Below are positions 16,432 through 25,444 of a stretch of DNA of 64,000 nt, in pieces. The DNA is from Halobellus salinus (GTDB lineage: Archaea; Halobacteriota; Halobacteria; Halobacteriales; Haloferacaceae). The stretch spans positions 44,129-108,128 of the forward strand of contig NZ_BMOC01000011.1 of NCBI RefSeq assembly GCF_014646875.1. The letters are read 5' to 3'. The position numbers were made by a program, and so were the translations under genes. Below the pieces are notes generated by a model. That model was not told the DNA's origin and did no database searches. It was given only the letters and a program-made list of their open reading frames with translations. The number at the start of each line of letters is the position of its first letter. Position 1 is the stretch's first letter.

Positions 16432-18588
16432 ATGAGTAACGACACGGAAGCCGACGAACACGCCCCCGAAGAGGGGGGTGGCGTCGCAGAAGACGCCCCC
16501 GAGTCGCCGCCGCCGGAGCGCGAAGACCGGCTCCCCGACGGGATCACCGACGAACCGGACGACGGCAGCCTCGGACCGGACCCCGGCGACCACCCGGGCA
16601 GCCGGAACGGCCACTCCGACGGCGAGACCGGCGGGACGATCGACGACCTCGGAAGCGACGTCGAGGTTGACGCCGAAGTCGCAGACGACATCGGCGAAGA
16701 CGACCTGCTGGGCGGGCTGAAGATCGACTCCACCGAAGAGATCGACGTCCCCGACCGGCTCGTGGATCAAGTGATCGGACAGGAACACGCCCGCGACGTG
16801 GTTATGAAGGCCGCGAAGCAGCGGCGCCACGTGATGATGATCGGCTCGCCCGGAACGGGCAAGTCGATGCTGGCGAAGGCGATGTCCGAACTGTTGCCGC
16901 CGGAAGAGCTCCAAGACGTCCTCGTCTACCACAACCCCGACGACGGGAACAACCCCAAGGTACGGACCGTTCCCGCCGGGAAGGGCGACCAGATTGTCGA
17001 GGCACACAAAGAAGAGGCCCGGAAACGCAACCAGATGCGGTCGTTCCTGATGTGGATCATCATCGCGATCGTCATCGGGTACTCGTTCATCATCGCGGGC
17101 CAGATCCTGCTCGGGATCCTCGCTGCGGGCGTGATCTATCTCGCGTTCCGCTACGGCTCCCGCGGAAGCGACGCGATGGTGCCGAACCTCATCGTCAACA
17201 ACGCCGACACGACGACCGCACCGTTCGAGGACGCGACGGGCGCCCACGCCGGTGCGCTGCTCGGCGACGTCCGCCACGACCCGTTCCAGTCCGGTGGGAT
17301 GGAAACGCCGAGCCACGACCGCGTTGAGCCCGGGGCCATCCACAAGGGCAACAAGGGCGTGCTGTACGTCGACGAGATCAACACACTCGACATCCGCAGC
17401 CAGCAGCACCTCATGACCGCGATCCAAGAGGGCGAGTTCCACATCACGGGCCAGTCCGAGCGCTCCTCGGGCGCGATGGTCCAGACCGAGCCCGTTCCGA
17501 CGGACTTCATCATGATCGCGGCGGGGAACCTCGACGCGATGGAGAACATGCACCCCGCGCTGCGCTCGCGGATCAAGGGGTACGGGTACGAGGTGTACAT
17601 GGACGACACCATCGAGGACACGCCGGACATGCGCCGGAAGTACGCCCGGTTCGTGGCCCAAGAGGTCAGCAAGGACGGTCGGCTCCCGGAGTACTCCGCG
17701 GAGGCGATCGAGGAGGTCATCCTCGAAGCCCGCCGCCGTGCGGGCCGGAAGGGTCACCTGACGCTGAAGCTCCGGAACCTCGGCGGGTTAGTCCGTGTTT
17801 CGGGCGACATCGCCCGCTCGGAGGACGCCGATCGCGTCACCCGAGACCACGTGCTCCAAGCGAAGGGTCGGAGCCGCTCGATCGAACAACAGCTCGCCGA
17901 CGACTACATCGAGCGCCGGAAAGACTACGAACTGCAGGTCTCGGCCGGCTACGAGGCCGGCCGGGTCAACGGCCTCGCCGTGATGGGCGAAGACTCGGGG
18001 ATTATGCTCCCCGTGATGGCCGAGGTCACGCCGACCCAGGGCGGCGGCCAGGTGATCGCCACCGGGCAACTCAAAGAGATGGCAGAGGAGTCGGTCCAGA
18101 ACGTCTCGGCGATCATCAAGAAGTTCTCCGATGAGAACATCTCCGAGAAGGATATCCACATCCAGTTCATCCAGACCGGCCAGCAGGGCGTTGACGGCGA
18201 TTCCGCGTCGATCACGGTCGCGACCGCGGTGATCTCCGCGCTGGAGAACATGGGCGTCGATCAGTCACTCGCCATGACGGGCAGCCTCTCGGTCCGCGGG
18301 GACGTGCTCCCCGTCGGCGGGGTCACGCACAAGATCGAGGCCGCCGCGAAATCCGGGTGTGACCGGGTCATCATCCCTGCGGCGAATATGCAGGACGTGA
18401 TGATCGAAGAAGAGTACGAGGAGATGGTCGAGATCATCCCGGTCAGCCACATCAGCGAGGTCCTCGACATCGCCCTTGAGGGCGAGCCCGAGAAGGACTC
18501 GCTTGTCGCCCGGCTGAAGAGCATCACCGGCTCGGCGCTCCCGAAGAGCGAGACGGTTTCGGGGCCCTCCAGCCCGAGCCCGCAGTAG
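16432..18588 (+). CDS. lonB: Membrane-anchored ATP-dependent protease LonB
   Basis: A 718-residue archaeal Lon. Order: an acidic, disordered leader (1-95); AAA+ domain with Walker A GSPGTGKS at 138-145; two adjacent membrane helices (about 203-240) inserted in that domain, typical of archaeal LonB; Walker B VLYVDEIN near 310; and a C-terminal protease with catalytic Ser591 (VDGDSASI) and Lys634 (THKIEAA). It degrades misfolded and regulatory proteins at the cytoplasmic membrane face. The haloarchaeal enzyme is essential and influences membrane carotenoid synthesis. AT-rich upstream sequence has two possible TATA boxes. The CPBP protease follows 7 nt after its stop. Confidence 0.96.
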   Translation: MSNDTEADEHAPEEGGGVAEDAPESPPPEREDRLPDGITDEPDDGSLGPDPGDHPGSRNGHSDGETGGTIDDLGSDVEVDAEVADDIGEDDLLGGLKIDSTEEIDVPDRLVDQVIGQEHARDVVMKAAKQRRHVMMIGSPGTGKSMLAKAMSELLPPEELQDVLVYHNPDDGNNPKVRTVPAGKGDQIVEAHKEEARKRNQMRSFLMWIIIAIVIGYSFIIAGQILLGILAAGVIYLAFRYGSRGSDAMVPNLIVNNADTTTAPFEDATGAHAGALLGDVRHDPFQSGGMETPSHDRVEPGAIHKGNKGVLYVDEINTLDIRSQQHLMTAIQEGEFHITGQSERSSGAMVQTEPVPTDFIMIAAGNLDAMENMHPALRSRIKGYGYEVYMDDTIEDTPDMRRKYARFVAQEVSKDGRLPEYSAEAIEEVILEARRRAGRKGHLTLKLRNLGGLVRVSGDIARSEDADRVTRDHVLQAKGRSRSIEQQLADDYIERRKDYELQVSAGYEAGRVNGLAVMGEDSGIMLPVMAEVTPTQGGGQVIATGQLKEMAEESVQNVSAIIKKFSDENISEKDIHIQFIQTGQQGVDGDSASITVATAVISALENMGVDQSLAMTGSLSVRGDVLPVGGVTHKIEAAAKSGCDRVIIPAANMQDVMIEEEYEEMVEIIPVSHISEVLDIALEGEPEKDSLVARLKSITGSALPKSETVSGPSSPSPQ

Positions 18589-18595
18589 CCGCCCG

Positions 18596-19624
18596 ATGCC
18601 CGAGTGGGCGACGTTCGTCGGCTTCGCGTTCGTCGCCACCGCGGGGTTGCTGATTCTATCACACGCCTCACGCGGCGCCGTCGCCGACGGCAGTGGGGCT
18701 GTCAGCGGAACGGATCCGTCCCGAGAGCCCGGCAGTTCGACCGAAGCACCCGCTGCCGACGGGGTCGGATCCACCGGTGCCGACGAGTCCGACCCGGATC
18801 GGCAGAGGTCCCGCGCTGTCGACGACGGCTCGACTGCGCCCAGTGCCGCGCGGTCCGTTGATTCCGGCAGCGTGGACGCGTCGGCGTCGACGACCGTCGC
18901 CACCGACGCCGACGTCGGGGCCGACTCGGAGGGGTTCGTCCTCCCGAAGTCGGGCGTCGCCTACCGGCCGACGGAGCCGCGTTCTCGGCCGCACCGCCCT
19001 GGCGACGGCGCGGCGTCGCCGTCGACGACCTCGCTGCTTGCGAACGTGGCGGTCTCTCAGGGGGTGTTCGGCGCGCTGGTGCTCGTCGGTGCGTGGTACG
19101 CCGCGATCCCGGCGCGGGCGTTCGGCGTGGGCCCGGGAACAACCGGGGTTACGGCCGTCGCGGCCGGGGTCGGCCTGGGCGTGGGTCTCTACATCGCGAA
19201 CGAGGCCGGCGCGGTCGTCGCCGCGCGGTTCGGGCTCAACGTCGGCGACGGACAGCGGCTCAGGAGCGCACTCGCGCCCGACACCCCGCTCGGGTGGGCG
19301 CTCTTGCTCCTGGTCGTGCTCCCGGTCATCGCGGGGTTCGAGGAGCTGCTCTTCCGCGGTGCCCTGGTGGGCGTCGTCGCGGCGGGGTACGACGTGTCGC
19401 CGTGGGTGCTGGCGGTCGTGGCCTCCGGGGCGTTCGCGCTCGGCCACGGCGCGCAGGGCCGGCTCGGGGTGGTCGTGACCGGCGCGTTGGGGTTCGTGCT
19501 CGCGGCGGCGTTCGTGGTCACCGGAAGCCTGCTTACAGTGATCGTCGCCCACTACCTGGTGAACGCCCTGGAGTTCGTCATCCACGAAGGAGTCGGCGTT
19601 GAGTGGTCACCCGACTCGGCGTGA
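18596..19624 (+). CDS. CPBP-family intramembrane metalloprotease
   Basis: A 342-residue polytopic protein. An N-terminal membrane helix is followed by a ~115-residue acidic, Ser/Ala-rich loop, then about six membrane segments. The CPBP (Abi/CAAX protease) motifs are present in order: GFEELLFRG (EExxxR), FALGHGAQG (His motif) and VIVAHYLVNALEF (HxxxN). Expected to cleave within the membrane or trim prenylated substrates; some relatives act in bacteriocin immunity. It starts 7 nt after lonB, so translational coupling is likely and a joint role in membrane proteostasis is plausible. The long linker is unusual for the family. Confidence 0.88.
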   Translation: MPEWATFVGFAFVATAGLLILSHASRGAVADGSGAVSGTDPSREPGSSTEAPAADGVGSTGADESDPDRQRSRAVDDGSTAPSAARSVDSGSVDASASTTVATDADVGADSEGFVLPKSGVAYRPTEPRSRPHRPGDGAASPSTTSLLANVAVSQGVFGALVLVGAWYAAIPARAFGVGPGTTGVTAVAAGVGLGVGLYIANEAGAVVAARFGLNVGDGQRLRSALAPDTPLGWALLLLVVLPVIAGFEELLFRGALVGVVAAGYDVSPWVLAVVASGAFALGHGAQGRLGVVVTGALGFVLAAAFVVTGSLLTVIVAHYLVNALEFVIHEGVGVEWSPDSA

Positions 19625-19673
19625 CCCGATCGAGTCCACACAACTACTTTGCCTGCCGGACCCACAGGGAGGT

Positions 19674-20003
19674 ATGGACACCCGCTCGCAGACCGTCCTC
19701 CGGTCAGTACTCATCGGGTATATCGCGCTGATCGCCGCCTCGCTCCTGATCGACAGCCCGATCGTGGCGACGGCGGCCGACCTCGGGTTCGCCGCCGTCG
19801 CGGGGTTTTTTGCGTACGCGATCTACGCAGGCGCGTCGCCGTCCGACGACCGGCGGGTCGTCCTCGGGTCGGTCGGCGCCTTGGTCGGTGCGGCCGTCGC
19901 GCAGGTGATCGCGCTGTTCCCCGGGTTCGCGAGCTTTGAGGCCGTCTCGACGGTGCTTTTTGTCGGCGGGTTTCTCGGGTATTTCGTCATTCGACGCGGG
20001 TAG
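19674..20003 (+). CDS. Small membrane protein of unknown function
   Basis: 109 residues with about four hydrophobic segments (VLIGYIALIAASLLI, ADLGFAAVAGFFAYAIYAG, VLGSVGALVGAAVAQVIALF, VLFVGGFLGYFVI) and short loops, ending with a basic IRRG tail. No motif recognised. Start ATG at 19674. It follows the CPBP protease by 49 nt in the same direction and may be read through from lonB or use its own weak promoter. Conserved-looking size and composition, function not assignable. Confidence 0.65.
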   Translation: MDTRSQTVLRSVLIGYIALIAASLLIDSPIVATAADLGFAAVAGFFAYAIYAGASPSDDRRVVLGSVGALVGAAVAQVIALFPGFASFEAVSTVLFVGGFLGYFVIRRG

Positions 20004-20060
20004 CGCCCACCCCGCGGTCGCCGGGCAGGGACACCGCACACGACCGTCCCCCGTTCGGTC

Positions 20061-20510
20061 TTATGCGGACTCGATCGCTCGAAGCCGTTCGGCGACCCCC
20101 GCGGGGGCTCCGCCGGGCGCGTCGCGGACGCGGTGATCCGGCACAAACAGGGGGGTCGGATTCCCCGCCAGCGCGGTTCGGGCGGTCTCGCGGGCGGCGT
20201 CGTCGTCGGGGTCCAGCCCCGCCATCCGAATCACGCGGTCGAGCGACACCGTCTTTCCGTGCGGTATGTTCCGCGTCGCCTCCAGAACCTGCCGGTGGTC
20301 GGTTGGGACCGTGAGCGCGACCTCCACATCGTCAAGGTGGTCGGAACGTCCGCCCAGATACGCGCCGATCCGGTCGAAAAGCGGGTGTTGACCGTCGGCA
20401 GCGTCGTCGAGGTCTGCGGGGAACGACACGCTGATCACGCTGTCGCTCGCGATCCCGATCTCGACTGCCCGTTCCAGCGATTCGAACTCGCGCGCGAAGA
20501 CGCCGTCCAT
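20061..20510 (-). CDS. MGMT/alkyltransferase-like protein without the active-site cysteine
   Basis: A 149-residue protein aligning with O6-methylguanine-DNA methyltransferases. It has TRNIPHGKTVSLDRVIRMAG (helix-turn-helix and arginine-finger region) and ALAGNPTPLFVPDHRV, which matches the family NPxPxxxPCHRV except that the methyl-accepting Cys is Asp. Alkyltransferase-like proteins with Trp or Ala at this place bind damaged bases and recruit nucleotide excision repair. Asp is less familiar, so a DNA-binding or regulatory function is possible. ATG at 20510 is preferred since upstream codons lack family similarity. It diverges from trpC. Confidence 0.8.
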   Translation of the reverse strand: MDGVFAREFESLERAVEIGIASDSVISVSFPADLDDAADGQHPLFDRIGAYLGGRSDHLDDVEVALTVPTDHRQVLEATRNIPHGKTVSLDRVIRMAGLDPDDDAARETARTALAGNPTPLFVPDHRVRDAPGGAPAGVAERLRAIESA

Positions 20511-20636
20511 ACCCGGCGGTCCGTCCGCGACGTGTCTAACGGTGACGGTAGCCGGATGGTCCCGGTGCGCACACCCGCCCGACACCGGCTGCAACGCGCA
20601 AGCCTTATGTGCAAAAGAGTCCGTTAATGAACATAG

Positions 20637-21464
20637 ATGAACGCTAGTGGTGAGGAACTCGCTCCGGAAGTGCGGTCAATCCTCGACGCCGCGCGGGGGC
20701 GCTCCGGTGGTGAGAACCGGGTCGCGGTCGACCCCCAGTCGTTCCCCGACGCTGTCGATGCGGCGGCCGCAGACGGCCGTGTCCCGGTTGTCGCGGAGGT
20801 CAAACCCACCAGTCCGACCACCGACGGCGAGCGGGACGGCGACCCGGTTGAACTGGCCGAGGGGATGGTTGCGGGCGGCGCAACGGCGCTGTCGGTGCTG
20901 ACCGAACCGGATTTCTTCGGCGGGTCGACCGCGCGGCTCGAACGGATCCGCGCGGCGGTCGACGTCCCGGTGCTCCGGAAGGACTTCGTCGTGCGAGAGG
21001 CCCAACTCGACGCGGTCGCCGCCGACCTGGTTCTTCTCATCGCACGGTTTCTCGACGCCGAGGATACCGACTCGTTAGCGGATCTCCACGACGCCGCCAT
21101 CGGAAGGGGATTCCAGCCGCTCGTGGAGGTCCACACCCGCGCGGAACTGGAGCGGGCGCTCGACGTCGGAGCGGGGATCATCGGGATCAACAACCGTGAT
21201 CTCGCGAAACTCGAGGTCGACCTCGGGACGTTCGAGCGGCTCGCGTCCGACGTTCCGGACGACGTGACGCTCGTGGCTGAGAGCGGCATCGCGACCGAAG
21301 CGAATGTCCGGCGGATGCGCGAGGCGGGTGCGGACGCGCTGTTGATCGGGACGGCTATAATGAACGGGGACGTGCAAACGAACACCGAGCGACTGACCAC
21401 AGCTACCGACGTCAGACCGGCGGACCGACGCGCGGACACGACCACGGAATCTACAACACGATGA
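20637..21464 (+). CDS. trpC: Indole-3-glycerol phosphate synthase
   Basis: A 275-residue TIM barrel converting CdRP to indole-3-glycerol phosphate in tryptophan synthesis. Catalytic segments are [11 protein letters not shown] (Lys of the first strand), LRKDFVV (catalytic Lys), [21 protein letters not shown] and LVAESGI. It carries a ~25-residue acidic tail beyond the barrel. A TATA-like CCTTATGTG lies at 20603-20611. Between it and the gene an out-of-frame ATG opens a 6-codon frame ending at 20647, overlapping the start. The stop overlaps the trpB start (ATGA), so translation is coupled. First gene of trpCBA. Confidence 0.95.
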   Translation: MNASGEELAPEVRSILDAARGRSGGENRVAVDPQSFPDAVDAAAADGRVPVVAEVKPTSPTTDGERDGDPVELAEGMVAGGATALSVLTEPDFFGGSTARLERIRAAVDVPVLRKDFVVREAQLDAVAADLVLLIARFLDAEDTDSLADLHDAAIGRGFQPLVEVHTRAELERALDVGAGIIGINNRDLAKLEVDLGTFERLASDVPDDVTLVAESGIATEANVRRMREAGADALLIGTAIMNGDVQTNTERLTTATDVRPADRRADTTTESTTR

Positions 21465-22708
21465 CACAACGATACGCGGACGGGAAGTTCGGCGACTACG
21501 GCGGACAGTACGTGCCGGAAGTGCTCATGCCGGCGATCGAAGAGCTCACCGACGCCTACGAGCGGTACGTCCTCGGCAACGAGGACGGGTTCATGGACGA
21601 ATTCCGGGCGCGGCTCCGTGATTTCGGCGGGCGGCCGACGCCGACGCAGTACGCCGAGCGGCTCTCGGACCGGTACGACCGCGAGGTCTACCTGAAGCGC
21701 GAGGACCTGCTTCACGGCGGCGCGCACAAACTCAACAACGCCCTGGGGCAGGTGCTGCTCGCGAAGTACATGGGCAAAGAACGGATCGTCGCAGAAACCG
21801 GCGCGGGCCAGCACGGCACCGCGACCGCGATGGCGGCGGCGCACCTGGGGATGCCGTGTGAGATCTACATGGGCGAACGCGACATCAACCGCCAGCGCCC
21901 CAACGTGTTCCGGATGCGGCTGAACGGCTCGGAGATCACGCCCGTGACGACCGGCCGCGGGACCCTGAAGGAGGCGATCTCCGAGACTATGCGGGACTGG
22001 GCGACCAACGTCGAGGACACCCACTACGTGATCGGGTCGATCGTCGGCCCGCACCCGTTCCCGTCGATGGTTCGGGACTTCCACAGCGTGATCTCGACGG
22101 AGACCCGTCGTCAGCTTCGCGAGCAGACCGGCGGCCTCCCCGACGCGGTGTTGGCGTGTGCTGGCGGCGGCTCCAACACGATGGGGATGTTCACCGACTT
22201 CGTCGACGACGAGGACGTGGAACTCTACGCCGTTGAAGCGGGTGGCTCCACGCTGGACGTCGACGAGGAAGCCGGCGTTGCGCCCAACTCAGCGTCGTTG
22301 TCAACCGGCGAGGAGGGCGTGCTCCACGGCGCCCGGACCAAGCTGCTCCAGGACACCGACGGCCAGATCATGGAAAGCCACAGCATTTCCTCCGGGCTCG
22401 ACTACGCGGGCGTCGGCCCCGAACTCGCACACCTGGTCGACGAGGAGCGGGTCAACGCTGTCAACGTCGACGACGACTCGGCGCTCGAGGCGTTCCACCG
22501 GCTGTCCCAACTCGAGGGCGTGATCCCGGCGTTGGAGACGGCCCACGCGTTCGGCTACCTCGAAGAACACCACGAGGAGTTGGGCGAGACCATCGTGCTC
22601 AACGTCTCCGGCCGGGGAGATAAGGACCTCCAGGCCGCAATCGAGGAAACCGAGCAACGCGACATCGAAGCCGCCCCGTCGATGGCGGAGTTCTCGGGGG
22701 GCATCTGA
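21461..22708 (+). CDS. trpB: Tryptophan synthase beta subunit
   Basis: 415 residues, TrpB1 type. It joins indole with serine using pyridoxal phosphate. The cofactor Lys is in [12 protein letters not shown] (about residue 90), with [13 protein letters not shown], the phosphate-binding loop [13 protein letters not shown] and [10 protein letters not shown] near the end ([10 protein letters not shown]). Length is slightly above the usual 390-400 because of a C-terminal extension. ATG at 21461 overlaps the trpC stop. It works as an alpha2-beta2 complex with TrpA, whose gene begins 1 nt after this stop. Confidence 0.97.
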   Translation: MTQRYADGKFGDYGGQYVPEVLMPAIEELTDAYERYVLGNEDGFMDEFRARLRDFGGRPTPTQYAERLSDRYDREVYLKREDLLHGGAHKLNNALGQVLLAKYMGKERIVAETGAGQHGTATAMAAAHLGMPCEIYMGERDINRQRPNVFRMRLNGSEITPVTTGRGTLKEAISETMRDWATNVEDTHYVIGSIVGPHPFPSMVRDFHSVISTETRRQLREQTGGLPDAVLACAGGGSNTMGMFTDFVDDEDVELYAVEAGGSTLDVDEEAGVAPNSASLSTGEEGVLHGARTKLLQDTDGQIMESHSISSGLDYAGVGPELAHLVDEERVNAVNVDDDSALEAFHRLSQLEGVIPALETAHAFGYLEEHHEELGETIVLNVSGRGDKDLQAAIEETEQRDIEAAPSMAEFSGGI

Positions 22709-22709
22709 G

Positions 22710-23615
22710 ATGGCTGGAGACCGGGGTGGCGGCTCGGACCTGGAGGCCGCCTTCGCCGACGGGCCGGCGTTCGTGCCGTACCTCGCGGCGGGTGACCCCG
22801 ACTACGACTCCGCGCTTGCGTACGTTGAGGCGCTGGCGCGCGGTGGCGCCGACGTGATCGAACTCGGGCTTCCGTTCTCCGAGCCCATCGCGGAGGGACC
22901 GACCATCCAGAGCGCGGTCGTCCGCGCGCTCAACGCCGGGATGACCCCGGATCGGTTCTTCGCGTTCGTGGAAGACCTCGACGTCGACGTGCCGCTTGTG
23001 TGCATGACGTACTACAACCTGATCTACCAGTACGGTTCGAGCGAGGCGCCGAGCGCCTCGGACAGTCGAGCGACGGAGCCGGGAGGCGGGCAGGGGCCCC
23101 GTCCCTTCGTCAAGCGCGCTGCGGCGGCCGGGCTCTCGGGGTTCGTGGTTCCGGACCTCCCGGCCGAGGAGGCCGAACCGTTGCGGGAGGCCTGCGACGA
23201 GTTCGGGGTGGACCTCGTCTTCATCGTCGCCCCCACAACCGAGGGCGACCGGCTCCGTCGGAACATGGAGCACGTCTCGGGGTACGTCTACGTCCAGGCG
23301 CGGACCGGCGTCACCGGCGCGCGCGACGACGTCTCCGACCAGACTGAGCGCAGCCTACAGCGCCTCGCCGACTACGACGTGCCGAAGGCGGTCGGGTTCG
23401 GAATCAAAACCGGCGAGCACGCGGCACGGATCGTTGCCGGCGGCGCCGATGGCGTCATCGTCGGGAGCGCCCTGGTCGACATCGTCGCGGAGGGTGTGGA
23501 AAACGACACACCGACCGAGGAGGTGGCGGCGCGGTTGGAGGCGATGGCCCGGGAACTGAAAACCGGGGCCGAGCGGGGATACGAACAGCGTGTGCCCCAA
23601 GCGGGAGGCAACTAA
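22710..23615 (+). CDS. trpA: Tryptophan synthase alpha subunit with internal low-complexity insertion
   Basis: 301 residues; cleaves indole-3-glycerol phosphate to indole and G3P. The catalytic Glu is in [20 protein letters not shown], where the usual FSDPxADG Asp is Glu, as I recall in other haloarchaea. [33 protein letters not shown] and [11 protein letters not shown] are all standard. About 20 residues ([18 protein letters not shown]) are inserted after the YYNLIYQYG strand, in the alpha-beta interface region. They are coded by palindromic GC-rich DNA resembling intergenic repeats. The family usually has ~265-280 residues. Last gene of trpCBA. Confidence 0.95.
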   Translation: MAGDRGGGSDLEAAFADGPAFVPYLAAGDPDYDSALAYVEALARGGADVIELGLPFSEPIAEGPTIQSAVVRALNAGMTPDRFFAFVEDLDVDVPLVCMTYYNLIYQYGSSEAPSASDSRATEPGGGQGPRPFVKRAAAAGLSGFVVPDLPAEEAEPLREACDEFGVDLVFIVAPTTEGDRLRRNMEHVSGYVYVQARTGVTGARDDVSDQTERSLQRLADYDVPKAVGFGIKTGEHAARIVAGGADGVIVGSALVDIVAEGVENDTPTEEVAARLEAMARELKTGAERGYEQRVPQAGGN

Positions 23616-23751
23616 CGTCACTCACAGGCCGCGACGGACCGGATATCGAGGTGCTCGACGGACCTCACTAGAGTTGGGACCGATAGCGTCCGGTCTCCCG
23701 GTAGCCGACGGTGCGCGAGGCGCGTCCGTCAGCCTCGGTCACCGCCGCCAC

Positions 23752-24171
23752 TCACCGAACAACGATGACAGGAACAGGCGAGTTACGGAACACTCCCCGG
23801 GCGATGTTCCCGACGACCAGCCGATCGGCCAACGAGCCGCCGTGGCTTCCGATTACAACCACATCGAAGTCGTCTGCCCTGTTCACGATCGCCCGGGCCG
23901 GGTGTCCCAGTTGTACCTCGGTAGTGAGCTCGACATCGTACGCAGCGGCGACTTCCCGAGCGTCGTCGAACACCTCCTTCGCACGCTCCTCGGCGGCTTC
24001 TTCTACGTCTTCCTCGAGAGCGAGCGCCGTGGCTGCTCCCCCCCACACCGACGGTCCGGCTACGACGTGTAAGACGGTGATGCCCGCGTCGGGGTGATTC
24101 TCGAGGGCGTACGTAAGCGCTTTCTGGGCCATCTCCGAGTCGTCCATCGGAACGAGAACTCGTGAAATCAT
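23752..24171 (-). CDS. Universal stress protein (UspA family)
   Basis: A 139-residue UspA domain: MISRVLVPMDDSEMAQKAL at the start and VVVIGSHGGSLADRLVVGNIARGVFRNSPVPVIVVR at the end, the latter giving the ATP-binding G-x2-G-x9-G-S/N signature (GSHGG...GNIARGVFRN). Probably an ATP-binding stress protein. ATG at 24171 follows a strong CTTATACA box by about 25 nt. Longer frames upstream would run through that promoter. It lies opposite the trp operon and the ADTH synthase gene. Confidence 0.9.
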   Translation of the reverse strand: MISRVLVPMDDSEMAQKALTYALENHPDAGITVLHVVAGPSVWGGAATALALEEDVEEAAEERAKEVFDDAREVAAAYDVELTTEVQLGHPARAIVNRADDFDVVVIGSHGGSLADRLVVGNIARGVFRNSPVPVIVVR

Positions 24172-24354
24172 ACAGAGATTACGGTCAGGGCGTGTATAAG
24201 TTGGTGGTGCACCCGTGTCACCGGCGGCTTCCGGTAGGTACTGTATCGGTTGCGCGAACCGTGTGAGCCGCAGCACGCGAGTGCAGCACGAGGACAGTGG
24301 TTCTCACCCACCTCGTAACCGTTTTAACCGACGGTTGCCACAGTCTCACACACG

Positions 24355-25149
24355 ATGAACGCAGGGCTTGCGGCGCGGCTCGAACGGATCTCGACAGGGG
24401 GGCGATACCTCGTCGTCCCGATGGACCACGGCATCACACTCGGTCCGGTGAAAGGACTCGTCGACCTCGAATCGACCGTCGACGCGATCACCCGCGGCGG
24501 CGCCGACGCGGTCCTCACACAGAAGGGCGTCGCCCCGCGCGTCCACGGCGCCAAGAACGACAAGGGGTTCATCGTCCACCTCAACGGCTCTACGTCTATC
24601 GGCCCTGACTCCAACGACAAGCGCAAGACCGGCTCGGTCGAGGCGGCGCTGCGGGCGGGCGCAGACGCGGTGTCGTTTCACATCAACGTCGGCAGCGACT
24701 ACGAACCCGACCAGCTGACGCGACTCAGCGACGTGATCGAGACCGCCCACCGGCTCGGCGTCCCCGTACTCGCAATGAGCTACGCCCGCGGGCCGGGCGT
24801 CGACGAACACGACGCTGACAGTTTAGCCCACGCGGTCCGGATCGCCGAGGAGTTGGGCGCTGACGTGGTCAAAACCGCCTACTCCGGAGACCCCGACACG
24901 TTCGACCGGGTGTGTGAGGCGACCCGGTTGCCGGTGGTCATCGCGGGCGGCAGCCGGGGGACCGACCGCGAGACCGCCGAGATGGTGCGCGGCGCGATGG
25001 ACGCCGGCGCGGACGGCGTCTCGATGGGGCGGTCGATCTTTCAACACGACAACCCTGAGGCGATCACCCGCGCGGTGAGCGCCATCATCCACGACGACGC
25101 TGCCGTCGCCGACGCGGTCGACGCCGCGGGACTCTCAGTCGAGGCGTAG
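24355..25149 (+). CDS. 2-amino-3,7-dideoxy-D-threo-hept-6-ulosonate (ADTH) synthase, class I aldolase-like
   Basis: 264 residues, the archaeal class I aldolase fold related to fructose-bisphosphate aldolase. Key pieces: VVPMDHGITLGP, VLTQKGV, HLNGSTSIGPDSNDKR, LAMSYARGPG and the Schiff-base Lys in DVVKTAYSGD, then VIAGGSRG. In haloarchaea this enzyme makes ADTH, the precursor of dehydroquinate in the alternative shikimate entry, and is often located near trp genes, as here. True FBP aldolase activity is the alternative. The dehydroquinate synthase II gene that often follows is not in this window. The last ten codons and the stop are part of a 33-bp triplication. Confidence 0.88.
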   Translation: MNAGLAARLERISTGGRYLVVPMDHGITLGPVKGLVDLESTVDAITRGGADAVLTQKGVAPRVHGAKNDKGFIVHLNGSTSIGPDSNDKRKTGSVEAALRAGADAVSFHINVGSDYEPDQLTRLSDVIETAHRLGVPVLAMSYARGPGVDEHDADSLAHAVRIAEELGADVVKTAYSGDPDTFDRVCEATRLPVVIAGGSRGTDRETAEMVRGAMDAGADGVSMGRSIFQHDNPEAITRAVSAIIHDDAAVADAVDAAGLSVEA

Positions 25150-25218
25150 ACCGACGCCGCGGGACTCTCAGTCGAGGCGTAGACCGACGCCGCGGGACTC
25201 TCAGTCGAGGCGTAGACC
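25120..25218 (+). repeat. 33-bp tandem repeat, three copies, containing a stop codon
   Basis: Identical units at 25120-25152, 25153-25185 and 25186-25218, then a partial fourth. The first unit is the end of the ADTH synthase gene and includes its TAG stop. The 33-bp period keeps the frame, so each unit reads DAAGLSVEA-stop-T. Readthrough or loss of one stop would only append another identical tail. Confidence 0.97.
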
Positions 25219-25285
25219 GACGCCGCGGGCCCGTGTCGCCGGTGGAAAGCCAACGTTGATTAGCCACACGATCGTAATCTATGGT

Positions 25286-25444
25286 ATGCCTGCGACCAAG
25301 GAAATCAAATGTACGTCGGACGAGTGCGAACTGGACATGTTCGAGAACCACTACACGTACGACATCTCCGAGGACCACTCGGTCGCTGATCTTTCGTGTC
25401 CACTCTGCGGCGGAACCGCCTGCCTGGATGTGATCGAGCTATGA
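25286..25444 (+). CDS. Small zinc-ribbon protein (DUF7559-like)
   Basis: 52 residues starting MPATKEIKCTSDECELDMFE, with CxxxxC in the first part and CPLCGGTACLDV near the end, i.e. a two-knuckle zinc ribbon. I associate this sequence with a small haloarchaeal family (DUF7559, from memory) of unknown function. ATG at 25286 is preceded by an AT-rich stretch (CGTAATCTATGG). Its stop overlaps the ATG of the Hsp20 gene (ATGA), so the two are translated together. Confidence 0.7.
   Translation: MPATKEIKCTSDECELDMFENHYTYDISEDHSVADLSCPLCGGTACLDVIEL

Noticed and set aside
20624..22084. 486-codon reverse frame over trpC and trpB
   Set aside because: Both sense genes are certain; the frame is an antisense artefact.
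24355..25149. Ordinary glycolytic class I fructose-bisphosphate aldolase
   Set aside because: Position beside trp genes and the haloarchaeal subgroup motifs favour ADTH synthase; aldolase activity cannot be excluded from sequence alone.
25441..25444. Frameshift between the zinc-ribbon and Hsp20 genes
   Set aside because: The ATGA overlap is ordinary translational coupling and both proteins are complete.
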